Below, in pieces: positions 35,241 through 45,284 of a stretch of DNA of 64,000 nucleotides; positions within the stretch are counted from its first letter, which is position 1, and every line of letters begins with the position of its first letter. The position numbers and the translations under genes are program-made. Source of the DNA: Phytoseiulus persimilis (taxonomy: Eukaryota > Arthropoda > Arachnida > Mesostigmata > Phytoseiidae); NCBI GenBank assembly GCA_037576195.1, contig CM075103.1, positions 24,304,001 through 24,368,000 on the forward strand, given 5' to 3'. The notes beneath the pieces were generated by a model that saw only the letters and a program-made list of their open reading frames with translations, ran no database searches and was not told where the DNA came from.

Positions 35241-35426
35241 AACCATGATGCTGACCAAGTGAAGAGAAAGGAAAGTGCCTCGATTCCAGGTCAGAATCCT
35301 ATCGAGAATCGGTGGCCACTCCCGAAGGTCTCATGACACTACATTTAAGGCAATGTGTGTCTGTCAGCAGTAGACTCCCGAAGCAAGGGACGGGTCGGCC
35401 AGCGTAGTCGGCCGAAGGCCGGCTAG
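35241..35426 (+). repeat. Helitron 3'-terminal segment, unit 2
   Basis: Second copy of the terminal segment at 30749-30940, with about ten substitutions and a few small gaps. Its arms TAGTCGGCC and GGCCGGCTA around a GAA loop pair with one wobble. The terminal CTAG is at 35423-35426 and the next base, T, belongs to the Helentron. Confidence 0.85.
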
Positions 35427-36742
35427 TGCCATATAATTTGCCGCTCGCGTTGCACCAGCCGTACATGATTACATGTAATATCGATGTAGAGGATGGGCTC
35501 GTGAACGGCGCGATTGGTATATTGAAACACGTTGATCTGAAAGTCGATGATGGAGATGAGCTGGACTTCGAGAACACGTTTGGGGTTGAAAGGCGGAACC
35601 GAGAAGTCGTTCACTGCGTGTGGCTTCAGTTTGAAGAACACAGTCGGATTGGCCAGCTGGCCCGCAGTAAGTGCAGGCACATGGTGCACAGTCGATCAGA
35701 TATTCTAATCGATTGGACGCCTATTTTCAAGAGAAGAGCTACCTTCTCCGTTTCAAAAAACAATACCATAAAGTGTCGGCGTCGAAATTTGCCGTTGGTT
35801 CCTGCTTGCGCTATGACTACTCATAAGTCACAGGGTGGAACTTTCGATAAAATAGTTTTCGATTACCACCGGGGTTTGCAACAGCAGTTAGTTTACGTGG
35901 GACTCTCGAGAGTGAAATGTCTTGAAGGCCTCTTCCTCGTGAACAGCCAAGATGATTTCTGCTTCCATCACGCAAAGCCTGTCAACTCTCCAGGGCTGAG
36001 ACAGCTGCAGAAGGAGTTGCAACGATTGGAGTCGTATAAATTGATAACGAAGGACCACGAAATCTTGCAGAAAATGCAAGCTGCTCATTCGATCGTCTTG
36101 AACTTCAATGTGCAAAGTCTCGCTGCTCATGTAGAGGATATAATCACGGATGTCGTTCTAATGAAAGCCACGATCTTCTGTTTAACTGAAACTTGGTTCT
36201 CTGTTGGAACGCCATTCGAAATCGAAGGGTTGACATTGTTGAGTCAAAATAAGCGCCCGACGAAAACTGGCGGCGTAGCCATATATTGTCAAAAGAATGC
36301 GACTGTGACAACGTCTCGAATGCAACCCCAGTTGTCCGACGAAGATATCGGTGATATCTGTGTGGCCGAGACGTTCCTAGAATCTCAAAGCGTGCTCGTG
36401 ATTGCTGTATACATGAACCCGGGAATTTCCGTTCAAGGGGCTATTCAGTTTCTCCTCAAATTCAACATTGTGCTGAAACCCACTGGCGGTGTCCACGACA
36501 ACGTTCCGGTGGTACTTTGCGGAGATTTCAATCTCAACATGAAGGTCGAGTCACAGCGACAGGTTTTACTTGGGTTCATGAAAGAAGAGTTCAATCTGGA
36601 GTTGGCAAATGATGCCACTCAAGGGACAACGATTCATCAAACATGCATCGATCTCATTTTCACGAAGAACTTCGGAACCCCAAATTGTCTGCCGCACATC
36701 AGCTATTTCAGCTATCACAAGCCACTTTTTCTTCTTGGGTAA
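35427..36742 (+). pseudogene. Helentron helicase C-terminus fused to endonuclease
   Basis: Continuation of the gene cut at 28044. It opens with MPYNLPLALHQPYMITCNID, then DGLVNGAIGIL and the last helicase motifs ACAMTTHKSQGGTFDKIVFD and QQQLVYVGLSRVKCLEGLFL. From about residue 215 an endonuclease/exonuclease/phosphatase domain follows: LNFNVQSLAAH, FCLTETWF, TGGVAIYC, VVLCGDFNLNMK, TCIDLIFTKN and SYFSYHKPLFLL. The Glu, GDFN Asp/Asn and final His positions expected for this fold are present. AATAAA sits at 36745-36750, just after the stop. The sequence of this half is intact for 438 codons; it is listed as a pseudogene only because the full gene is disrupted. Confidence 0.9.
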
Positions 36743-37077
36743 ATAATAAAGTTTCATGTCAGGCTGCCTTTACGCGCGCGCAGTTTTCACATCGTATTCT
36801 TCTAAGCAGTTTTGTCTAACGGTGCTCCTAACGGGTGTCGTCAATCAGCGAACGGAGACATTCTGTGACGGTGGATGCAATCATCTGCGGCTGAGACTGA
36901 CACCGTTCGACGATCCCTCACGCCAATCAACTCTATCGAAAGTGTTTTGCTAGCATCGCCGCAGGTCCAGAGCGAATCCAGAAGCGCACGACGAAGACGT
37001 CGACATAGCGGTCACAACCCATCTGATCCTCGATCTCCGCCATCAGGCTGTACCATCAGACTTCATCATCCAGCGAG

Positions 37078-38898
37078 ATGGCTCAACCAGGCGATCGAAC
37101 AAACTGCTCCATGGAGGAACATCGCGCGTTCCATGACGTTCCTGACTTCGACATCGAGTCGGCAGCACCTGCTTTATCACCGACACCTGTGCCAAAGAGG
37201 CGGAAATTGAAAGCCGTTGCTCCATGTCTACAGGAATCGAAGCGGAAGAATTCTGATGGGTTGGGTCGGGAAGTTGACAGTGGGAACCTGGGAAGGATGA
37301 GGCCCGTCGCAGCAGGAGCCCAAAGAAGAGTGTCCGCTGAAAACCGTCGTCCAGGTCCAACTGCAAGCACTTCGATGAACTCGTTCTACAGTCCTGGTGC
37401 AAAGGAAAGTTCATTTGAAACCCCAAGAAGTTCGGAGTCAACCTGTCCTGCCCCCCCGAGAATGGCCACGGAGAAGACTGCGGCCATCGTACTCCCGTTG
37501 AGTAAGTTGACTCTGGGGAAGCGATCAGAAACTTTGCGCGTGCAAGTCAGATCGAAGAATGAGGTGAAGTCTTGGGCTAGGAATGGCAAGTCCGGTAAAG
37601 TTTTCTCTGCGGATCTCATTGACGAGACAGCCGATGTCCGTCTAGTTTGCTTCCAAAAAGCTTGTGAAAAATTCTACGAGACTTTGCAAGTCGGACAGAC
37701 CGTGGAGATCGCGAACGTCTTCTGTCGGCTCACCGATGGTCGCTTCAAAACCACCGAATCAGCCTTCGAAATTGTTCTCGACGACAATTCGAAAGTGCAG
37801 CATTGCTTACACATCAACCTGAAGATTCCAGAGAAGAAAATCGAATTCGATGACTTGACTTCCCTTGCCACCCGAGCACCGGATCAGGTGGTGAACGTCT
37901 GTGGCGTCTTGTTTGATATCACCAGTGCTCGAGAATATAAACGGAAGAGCGATCAGAAACTCGGCACTCGTCGTGTTGCTCGGCTCATAGACGAGCGGAA
38001 ACGATTGGTATCGTTAACAATTTGGAATGACAATTCTGGCGTTTTCGATCGCCACGAGAACCCTGTGGTGAACATTACTCGTGCTCGGACGACTCTGTAC
38101 AACGGCGTCCTGGAGCTTGTCGCCACAGCTTTGACTAAATTCGAGCTGAATTTGAACAACGTCCGCACTTATGAACTTCGTCAGTGGTGGGCTGGTCAAC
38201 AGAAAACCGAGTTGCTCGAGATCATCGCAGCTGGACAGCAAGCCACGGAGCCATGGTTTTGTTTCGCTGCTGTGTCGGACGAGTTCATGGCACCGTCGCC
38301 GAGGCGTGATCCAACACCGCTCGTGTTCTGGAACAAAATCGATTTGCTCATGGTCCAATCGCATACCCTTGTGTATAAGGGCTGTCCTGCCGATGGATGC
38401 AGAAAGAAGCTCAGCGAGGATGCCAATCGTTTGTACTGCGCCAAATGCAAGATCTTTCAATCAACATTTTCGTGGAACTATGCTCTCCGCTTGTTAGTGA
38501 GGGATGCTACAAGGGAGATCCACTGCACAGCTTTCGGGGAGGTGAGCGGACCCATTTCATTGTAATCTAATCACAACTTTTATAAGAAGCCAGACCAACA
38601 AGCCAGAAATTTCTCACGCCTTCTTCCATGTACAGCCGGCAACGCGTCTCATGGGTTGCGATGCTGCGAGTTTGAAGGAGATCATGGACACGGACCCCGA
38701 AGAGCTTTTTGATCGTCTAGCAGCTCCTGTCGGGAAGACTTTCGCCATGAAGTTCGCCTGTCGTAATGACTCAACTCAAGTAAGTCGAGAAACACACGGA
38801 CATTGGACAAATCATGATTGTACGAATACTATCAGGGATGCTATATTTTGCAGGCCGCTGTTCTGTCATGGATCGTAACAGATATTGATCTGTCATAA
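37078..38898 (+). CDS. RPA70-like single-strand DNA-binding protein, three exons
   Basis: Exons 37078-38541, 38636-38779 and 38854-38898 give about 550 residues. Introns of 94 and 74 bases have GTGAGC...TACAG and GTAAGT...TGCAG boundaries. The N-terminal 130 residues are disordered and the protein-interaction RPA70N domain is missing. Then come three OB folds: DBD-A (LPLSKLTLGKRSETLRVQVR to VQVGQTVEIANVFCR-like text), DBD-B (DDLTSLATRAPDQVVNVCGV onward) and DBD-C with its zinc ribbon (CPADGCRKK...YCAKC). The C-terminus (AFGE, then LMGCDAASLKEIMD) matches the RPA C domain. RPA coats single-stranded DNA; Helitron-type elements often carry such genes, presumably to assist strand displacement. 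Every frame is intact. A captured host RPA1 is the alternative. Confidence 0.82.
38542..38635 (+). other. RPA-like gene intron 1
   Basis: 94 bases between GTGAGCGG and CTTCCATGTACAG. It falls exactly between codons (phase 0). Without splicing the protein would end eight residues later. Confidence 0.75.
38780..38853 (+). other. RPA-like gene intron 2
   Basis: 74 bases from GTAAGTCG to TATTTTGCAG, also phase 0. The third exon adds 14 residues (AAVLSWIVTDIDLS) before TAA. Confidence 0.7.
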
Positions 38899-39899
38899 CC
38901 GTCGTCAGAGTCATCGAGATCTAACGCGGGTCTTACAGAGCTCACCGTCTTCGCATGCCTGAATTCTATTCCCTATCTCTGTAATTGTGAGCTTTGTGCG
39001 GTCACATATAAATTCAAAAAGCTCACTCGAAAAGAGAGACTTAATTAAACCCACTTACTCGACGAGAAAGTTAGCTCTCGGAACATCGTTGAAGACCATC
39101 TGCTTTTCACGGACGGCTGTTGCATTCGCGTTTGATGTTTGAGGGCGCGTCGATCATATGCTATTCCAGGCATATGTGAGGCTTGATGCAAGCTGGATTT
39201 CGAGAAGTCGCAGTAGAGCAAACAGTACGTTTTGTTCAGTCCTGTTCGTCTTCCGTTTTGAACGGGTTCGAGAACTGTCATTGCGACGAACTTAGCCATC
39301 ACAGTTGAGATGGCAGGCAACACTCGGAAGTTATTTCTTCGAAGCTTGTGCACGCTCATCAGACCCGGTCTAGTTTTTAGTCAGACTTTCGAGCGACGCA
39401 TCAGCTACTCGTCTTTCACTGAACTCCCAAATTTCCGCTTCATAGGTATAGACGGGTTATTCAGTTCTCAGGTTCACCAGTACTTGGGTGCTCAGCGAGT
39501 GTAACGTAAGCCTACGGGACCACTAGTTCAGCTACTGAACTTGACCCCGCTTTTTTTTTTCAGCGCATGCGGGGCAGCCAGGTTGGATTGGTTGGATCCA
39601 CTCGGGCCCGTGTACTACACGCCGGCGCCACCTCGCCCAAGTGGTTTTCCAAGCTGTACCCTCCGTATCGCTGTGAGCCACACACAACGCTTCGGTTTGG
39701 AGTTTGCTCCACCCTCCCGTTCCACGGTTCGCTCTCGGGCACGTTTGCCATCGCCGCCCCCAAGGAGTCAGACGCGATGACGTCCTGGTTTTAGTCCGTC
39801 CCGGCTATTTTATTTCACCGGTACCCGCCATATCTGGCGGGCCCTCCCCTATCCGCCACCCGGGGACGCGCTCAGTTGGGGATCCAGAAACCCCGCTGA
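38899..39899. other. Unassigned sequence between Helentron and array D
   Basis: Only short frames, none recognised. The first few hundred bases may be the Helentron 3' end. The part 39541-39899 is GC-rich, starts after a T10 run and ends CCCCGCTGAG directly against the first minisatellite unit. It could be a small retroposon or a LINE 5' region, but no boxes or terminal repeats support that. Confidence 0.3.
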
Positions 39900-40281
39900 G
39901 ACCCCTCCAGACTTGAAAAAGCATGGTCAGATTGGCCTCGGAATCAACCCTCGAGACTTGGGGAAGTATGGTCAGATTGGTCTCGGAATCACCCCTCCAG
40001 ACTTGAAAAAGTATGTTCAGATTGATCCCGGAATCACCCCTCCAGACTCAGAAGAGTATGGTGAGATTGGTCTCGGGATCACCCCTCGAGACTTGGAAAG
40101 TAATGGTCAGATTGGTCTCGGAATCACGCCTCCAGACTTGAAAAAGTATGTTCAGATTGATCCCGGAATCACCCCTCCAGACTCAGAAGAGTATGGTGAG
40201 ATTGGTCTCGGGATCAACCCTCGAGACTTGGAAAGTAATGGTCAGATTGGTCTCGGAATCACCCCTCCAGACTTGAAAAAG
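39900..40281 (+). repeat. 45-bp minisatellite, array D
   Basis: About 8.5 units. The last five units are almost identical in order and sequence to the last five units of array F, and both arrays are followed by the same LINE 5' end. The array ends with GACTTGAAAAAG (40270-40281), the left copy of the LINE A2 target-site duplication. Confidence 0.95.
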
Positions 40282-40350
40282 CCTGATGAGCTAAAACTGA
40301 GCGCGAAAACGCGAGGGCCCCAACTGAACTCCACCATCATTGTGTCTCGC

Positions 40351-40965
40351 ATGGACATGGTCACTGATGAGTTGGAGATCGATAAAGAACTCAGAAGCGC
40401 ATTAGGAAGGCAGCAGGAAGGATACATTCGAGTGGAACAGATTAGAGAAACGAAATCAGGGGAAAGAACAGCCTTGGTCCGACTATCCAAATCCGACGCT
40501 GAAAGGATGCTTAAGATAGGAAAGATCAAGATCGGATGGCAACTCTGCAGCGTAAAAGAATGGTACGATGTTCCTATCTGCTACAGGTGTCAGGGCGTGG
40601 GCCACAAATCCAACACTTGCTCAGTGAAAGAAACAAGAGAGAGGAAGTGCTACCGATGCGGAGGCAACGGCCACATCGGCAAGAATTGTGAATCAGCGGA
40701 AGCTTTCTGTACAAGCTGTGAAGCAAGCGGACATTCGGCATACTCATCACTGTGCCCGAAATATCGACTGATCATCCAGACGATGCGAGACCGGTCGCGA
40801 AGGAGTGGACAGCGAACTGAGAATGTCGAGAACCGCGGACCAGCAATCGGAAAACCCACAGAAGCCGAGACGCAAGAGAAGACCATAGGAAACAGAACAA
40901 AAGAGTCTGAAGGATGGATCACAATGCAGAACGGGAAGAGGGTCCCGTCAGGAAACCTACAATGA
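40351..40965 (+). CDS. LINE A2 ORF1 (Gag-like, three CCHC knuckles)
   Basis: The ATG at 40351 (MDMVTDELEIDKELRSAL) is the first inside the LINE; the frame is also open leftward, through the LINE 5' end and the whole of array D to 39913. Three zinc knuckles are present: CYRCQGVGHKSNTC, CYRCGGNGHIGKNC and CTSCEASGHSAYSSLC. Upstream, GERTALVRLSKSDAERMLKI and KIKIGWQLCSVKEWYDVP match the same part of LINE A1 ORF1. About 205 residues from this ATG is short for an R1-clade ORF1 (usually 400 or more), so the N-terminus is missing or is supplied by the array frame. The stop TGA overlaps the ORF2 start (ATGA). Confidence 0.8.
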   Translation: MDMVTDELEIDKELRSALGRQQEGYIRVEQIRETKSGERTALVRLSKSDAERMLKIGKIKIGWQLCSVKEWYDVPICYRCQGVGHKSNTCSVKETRERKCYRCGGNGHIGKNCESAEAFCTSCEASGHSAYSSLCPKYRLIIQTMRDRSRRSGQRTENVENRGPAIGKPTEAETQEKTIGNRTKESEGWITMQNGKRVPSGNLQ

Positions 40966-43644
40966 ACATGAAGATAGTACAGATCAACCTCAACAGATCT
41001 AGAGCAGCACACGCTCTCCTGGAAGACAGAGTCAACAAGGAAGATATCAGCGTATGTATACTGAGCGAAGTTAATAGAAAAATATCCAACAGAAAATTTG
41101 GAAGAGACCAGGGATGGATTTCTGAAGAATCAGGGGATACTGCCATATGGATCACCCGTAACTGTAAGGAAAGTATCAAGGAACGGAAGATAGCTGGAGG
41201 TATCACCGAGGTGGCCCTCGCCGAGGGCAACACACGCCTCCTCAGCTGTTATTTCTCACCGAATCGGAATACGGAAGAATTCATTGAATACATCGAAGCA
41301 CTAGAAAACGTCGTTGAAGGAACGATCGGACAGCTTATCCTCGCGGGAGACTTCAATGCGGCATCAACGGCCTGGGGAAGTGCTCGCAACACAACCAGGG
41401 GCAATGCCCTGGAGGAGCTACTGGCAAGACACGGATTGTATATACTCAATGACAGCAAGACCCCCACATTCCGAAGAGGTACACAGGAGACCTTCATCGA
41501 CATCACAGCAGCACGAATCCCGTCTGGGATCTTAGGATGGACAGTCAATGATGAATTCGAGTCGCTCAGCGACCATCTGTTTGTGGAGATGGAAGCTGTA
41601 GGAGAGGAACAACAAATACCAGAAAGACAGACCGGCTGGATTGCAAGACGACTCGACCAGGAGATCCTCGCGCAAAACATAGATGAGGAATGCAAGAGAC
41701 TTAAAGACTTCAATATGAATGTAAATGAACATGTTATTCTGAAGATCCTACGCAATGCCTGTCAGGCAGCATCCTCGAGAGCATCACCCCAGCTTGGCCG
41801 AAAAAGGCCAGCGTACTGGTGGACGCGAGAAGTCGTGGAGCAGAGAAAAACTTGCCTCTCAGCACGAAGAAACTACGTGCGATCGAGTAGAACAATACAC
41901 ATGAGTCCCTAAGCAACGAAGCAGTCCTTAACAAGATACTCGCTGGAAAAAAAGAAGTACATGAAGACTATCTTGGACGCAAAACGCGCGAGCTGGAGGG
42001 ATCTCCTTGAGAATCTCAGACAGGATGTGTGGGGTCTTCCATACAAGATCATCCGAGATAAGGTTGGCCGACACAGGCGACAACTATCCTCCGAAACAAT
42101 TGACAAGGCAGTCTCGGACCTCTTCCCAGAGGGCACCGATTTCGAGAGAGAAAACTTATCCATCAATGAAGAAGATATCCCCGAGGTAACCAATAAAGAA
42201 GTTATAGACGCTGCCGATCGAATCGCGCTCCGCAAAACATCGGGACCCGATGGCATCCCAGCAGAAGCTCTCAAGATACTCATGAAGAGATGGCCATCCA
42301 TCTTCAGAAAAGCCGCAAACGCGATCATACAGAGTGGAATCTTCCCACCTCAATGGCGAACTGCAAGGCTCGTACTGATCCCGAAACCTGGGAAACCGAA
42401 CTCCTACAGACCCATATGCCTGCTGGACACAACCGCCGAGGCAGTGGAGAGCATAATAAACAGAAGACTACAAGATGAGCTTGAAGAGGACGGGCGTCTC
42501 TCCGAAAACCAGTTTGGCTTTCGAAGAGGAAGATCCACCCTGTCTGCCCTGGAAAGGGTTACGCATATAGTTGATGCCGAGAAGCAGCGCTCACGGAAGC
42601 TGAGAGACCGTGTCCTCATCACCCTTCTGGATGTCAGGAATGCCTTCAATTCGGTCGAGTGGGAGGTCGTCCTGGAAAGTCTGCAGAAGAGGCAGATCTC
42701 CCCTTACCTCCGGAGAATACCGAGCTGCTACCTACAAAATAGATGGATCGTCGACGAGAAAGGTCGAACCCATCGAATGTCAGCGGGAGTTCCGCAGGGT
42801 TCGGTGTTAGGACCGACCTTGTGGAATGTGGCTTATGACGACGTTTTGAGAGAGGTACTCCCAAGGGGAGCTGTGACTATCGCATACGCTGACGACCTTG
42901 CGATCATAACTAAGGCAAGATCAATCGAGGAACTGGAAGAAATCACACAGGACTCACTTGACATAATCTCACGGTGGATGAAAGCGAATCACCTCGCCCT
43001 TGCGCCTGAGAAAACGGAGGCTGTGATGCTGATCAAACGCGAAAAGGAGCGCCTCCCGATAGTGGTAGTGGAAGGACGTAGAGTAGAAGTGGCCAGATCC
43101 GCGAAATACTTGGGAGTTCTATTACAGTCCGACCTGGCGGGGACTGAGCACATCAAGATGGTCGTCAATAAGGCCACGAAAGCGGCAACCGACATAGCGA
43201 CGATTTTACCGCGCACCTATGGAGCATCTGAGGAGCAAAGGAGGATTTTGGCCACAGTAGCCCAATCCATCGCACTGTATGCCGCCCCTATTTGGAGTCC
43301 ATCTGCGCTGCGATACTAGAAGAACAGAGTCAGCTTTGCTTGTGCTGGCCCGCGCGATCCCGTGGCCCTTCCTAGCGCAGGAGAGAGTGGAGACCTACAG
43401 GAGCGACAAGATCCGAGATGGGACGACGAGTCCGGAAGTGACGAGGAGGCCCACAAAAAGGTTGAAGAGTTACGCGAAGAGACGCTCAACAAGTGGCAAC
43501 AATCTTGGAGCAGCTCGCTGACCGGCAGAACGACCTACGATAGCATATCGGATCTGCGAAGCTGGTACAAGCGGGAATTCGGTGAACTGACGTACCACAC
43601 AACCCAAGTCCTCACAGGACATGGAGATTTCCAGAAGTACCTTC
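40962..43644 (+). pseudogene. LINE A2 ORF2, 5' part: endonuclease and reverse transcriptase
   Basis: Start at 40962 (MNMKIVQINLNRSRAAHALL), overlapping the ORF1 stop as ATGA. Endonuclease landmarks are LSEVNRKIS, LILAGDFNAASTAW, ETFIDITAARI and LSDHLFVEME. An in-frame TAA at 41910-41912 interrupts the linker. RT motifs are SGPDGIPAEALKILM, LIPKPGKPNSYRPICLLD, NQFGFRRGRSTLSALERV, LLDVRNAFNSVEWE, SAGVPQGSVLGPTLWN and AYADDLAI. Near 43310 about 25 residues are missing relative to LINE A1 and the frame shifts twice. The last coding stretch (YKREFGELTYHTTQVLTGHG) stops at the BEL insertion point and continues at 51331. Confidence 0.9.
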
Positions 43645-44043
43645 TGATGCTAAACCCTACCGGCTCCAACCTGGAATTTGCACTTCGTTGAGAGCGCTGG
43701 CTCTCTCGTTCCGTTAACTCGAACGGCGACTATGATACTGGACGTGCAACGTTCCACCCTGTGGCGCTGCAACGCAGCTATCCGCCGTGCACCCTGGGAG
43801 CGACTTGACCATTTTATTTGGCATCCACATATCGATTAACCGTACTGCCAACGGGCCCTTTACCTAGATACAAAGATGCAGGTGGCGCCCTGGCGCTACA
43901 CTCTAGGAATTCTAGGCAAAATGGAGCGATTTTGTGTTTCCACCAGGTGCGCTTGTGGCGCCCCGCTGTGGCCTACGGCCGAACTACAAAAATCGCTTCC
44001 ACGAACGAGTCGAGACTCTGGGGTCCGACCACCTTTCGTGACA
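43645..44043 (-). repeat. BEL 3' LTR
   Basis: 399 bases, the downstream LTR for the minus-strand element. It is adjacent to the GGCGGGAG tract (minus strand, at 44044 and up), a weak candidate polypurine tract. It differs from the other LTR at about five positions. Confidence 0.93.
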
Positions 44044-45284
44044 CTCCCGCCGAACCGGGTTCCGGTTCTGATTATAATTGGACAATTCATTTACGCACTT
44101 GTTGTACCTACTCCGATATTGCTTCGGCGAGACTGGAGCAACTCGTCTCCAGCAACCGGAGAGTTTCGCGCTACATGATACATTGAGCACACTTGATCTG
44201 CACATTTGAAACTCCGAAGAAAGCCTGCCATGCCATTTGACACCGTAATCCCGATATCTTCTTATGCAAAGCCAAGGAACTTGATTGGATGATTATGGAC
44301 GAATCACACTCCGGGCCGCACTGGCGGTGACTTTTACTCCACCCCCAATGTGTTCTCGACAATAAAACTCGCCATGTCGACTCTCACTTGTTCTTGGTCT
44401 TGCGACCAGTGCGTCCACCCGTCTCCACCGTCTCTCCAGACCGTGCCCCCTTCAACTCAACACACCGTAAGTTTTGTCTCTGGAACTTTCCCCGACCGCG
44501 CTGTTTCTTTCCCGGACGCTGCCCCAGATTCTTCCGAGCTTCCTGCTTTCAGGTCCGATGGCCTACGCTTTCAACCACACCCATGAGCGCGTCGGTCGCC
44601 AGGGCATGCATTCGGAGTATGCGTGCACGCCCCGCGGTTTCCTCGACCTCATGTGGCGCATCACGTGCCCTGGTTTCGAGGCGCTGTGCGATGCCGCTCG
44701 GGGCCAATACCTCGATCACTACCTGGCCGCGGCCAGCCCGGCTGCCCCCGCGCGCTTTCCCGTCTGGCCACCGCGTTGATCGACGCCAACTGGCTACTCC
44801 CACTCACCGCGCCATCTCTGAGTTCGTTACCGCTTCCCCTGCCACCGCAGCCCATGGGTGCCATGCCGCCCGTGCCGCGCGCATCAACCGTCCGCCCCAC
44901 GCTGCCCGTGCCGCACGGCTCATCCCCCCTGCCGCCGCAGCCGGAACCATCGCCAACTCCGACAAAGCCGCAGCCGCCGCCAACTCCGACCACGCCGCCG
45001 CCGCCGCCAACTCCGACCAAGCCGCCGCCGCCGCCGAACCCGACCACGCCGCCGCCGCCGCCAGCCCTGACCCCGCCACAACCATCACCCGCCCCCATCC
45101 CCGATCCCAGTCCGGAAAGCCGGCGCGCTGCCGCCCACGCGGCCGCGTCGGCCGCCCGAATGGCCCGAGAGATAGCTGACTGGAATGAAGAGGACCCCCC
45201 CCCCCCCCCGAGATGGTGGGCTCCTGTGTTTGGCGGGATGAGTAATAAACGCAACTGACCCCGATTTGACCCGACTCCTGTTCT
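44044..45284 (+). other. Antisense segment in BEL 3' region with proline-rich reading frame
   Basis: This 1.24-kb stretch between the BEL stop codon and 3' LTR has no BEL-sense gene I recognise. On the plus strand there is a possible small gene. GTAAGT near 44467 and CTTCCTGCTTTCAG ending near 44552 could bound an 85-base intron, followed by ATG at 44558 (MAYAFNHTHERVGRQGMHSE) open to 44779. A second, overlapping frame, open from 44623 to 45258, is proline-rich (PTPTKPPPPPNPTTPPPPP). AATAAA follows at about 45244. A frameshift joining the two frames is conceivable. It could be a captured gene, an antisense gene of the element or chance in GC-rich repetitive sequence; no domain is recognised. 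Confidence 0.4.

Larger units (their letters stand above)
28045..35426 (+). mobile_element. Head-to-tail Helitron pair carrying minisatellite arrays
   Basis: Inserted between A (28044) and T (35427) of the Helentron helicase; deleting it restores an open frame across the junction. It begins TCTATATATATAAAAATCC and ends in a 9-bp stem with GAA loop (35406-35426) closing in CTAG, as expected of canonical Helitrons (5' TC, 3' hairpin plus CTRR, A-T target). An internal copy of the 3' end stops at 30940 in the same GGCCGGCTAG, and TCTATCATAAAAA starts at the very next base. So unit 1 is 28045-30940 and unit 2 is 30941-35426. No transposase is encoded, so both are non-autonomous. The cores are arrays B and C of the 45-bp repeat. 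Confidence 0.85.
23842..38898 (+). mobile_element. Helentron-type rolling-circle transposon, interrupted
   Basis: Plus-strand element carrying Rep and PIF1-type helicase (23842-28044), the end of the helicase plus a fused endonuclease (35427-36742), and a spliced RPA70-like gene (37078-38898). It is interrupted at 28045-35426 by a Helitron pair. Rep, helicase, C-terminal endonuclease and a single-strand binding protein together fit the Helentron/Helitron2 branch. The outer limits are not defined: I could not identify the 5' or 3' termini, so the span given is first to last coding base. The RPA gene belonging to the same element is inferred from adjacency and strand. Confidence 0.8.

Noticed and set aside
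39541-39899. tRNA-derived SINE
   Set aside because: GGTTGGATCC only loosely resembles a B box, no A box is at the right spacing, and there is no poly(A) end or target duplication.
44661-45254. Glycine-rich 197-codon frame on the minus strand
   Set aside because: It is the complement of the proline-rich plus-strand repeat; composition alone explains it.
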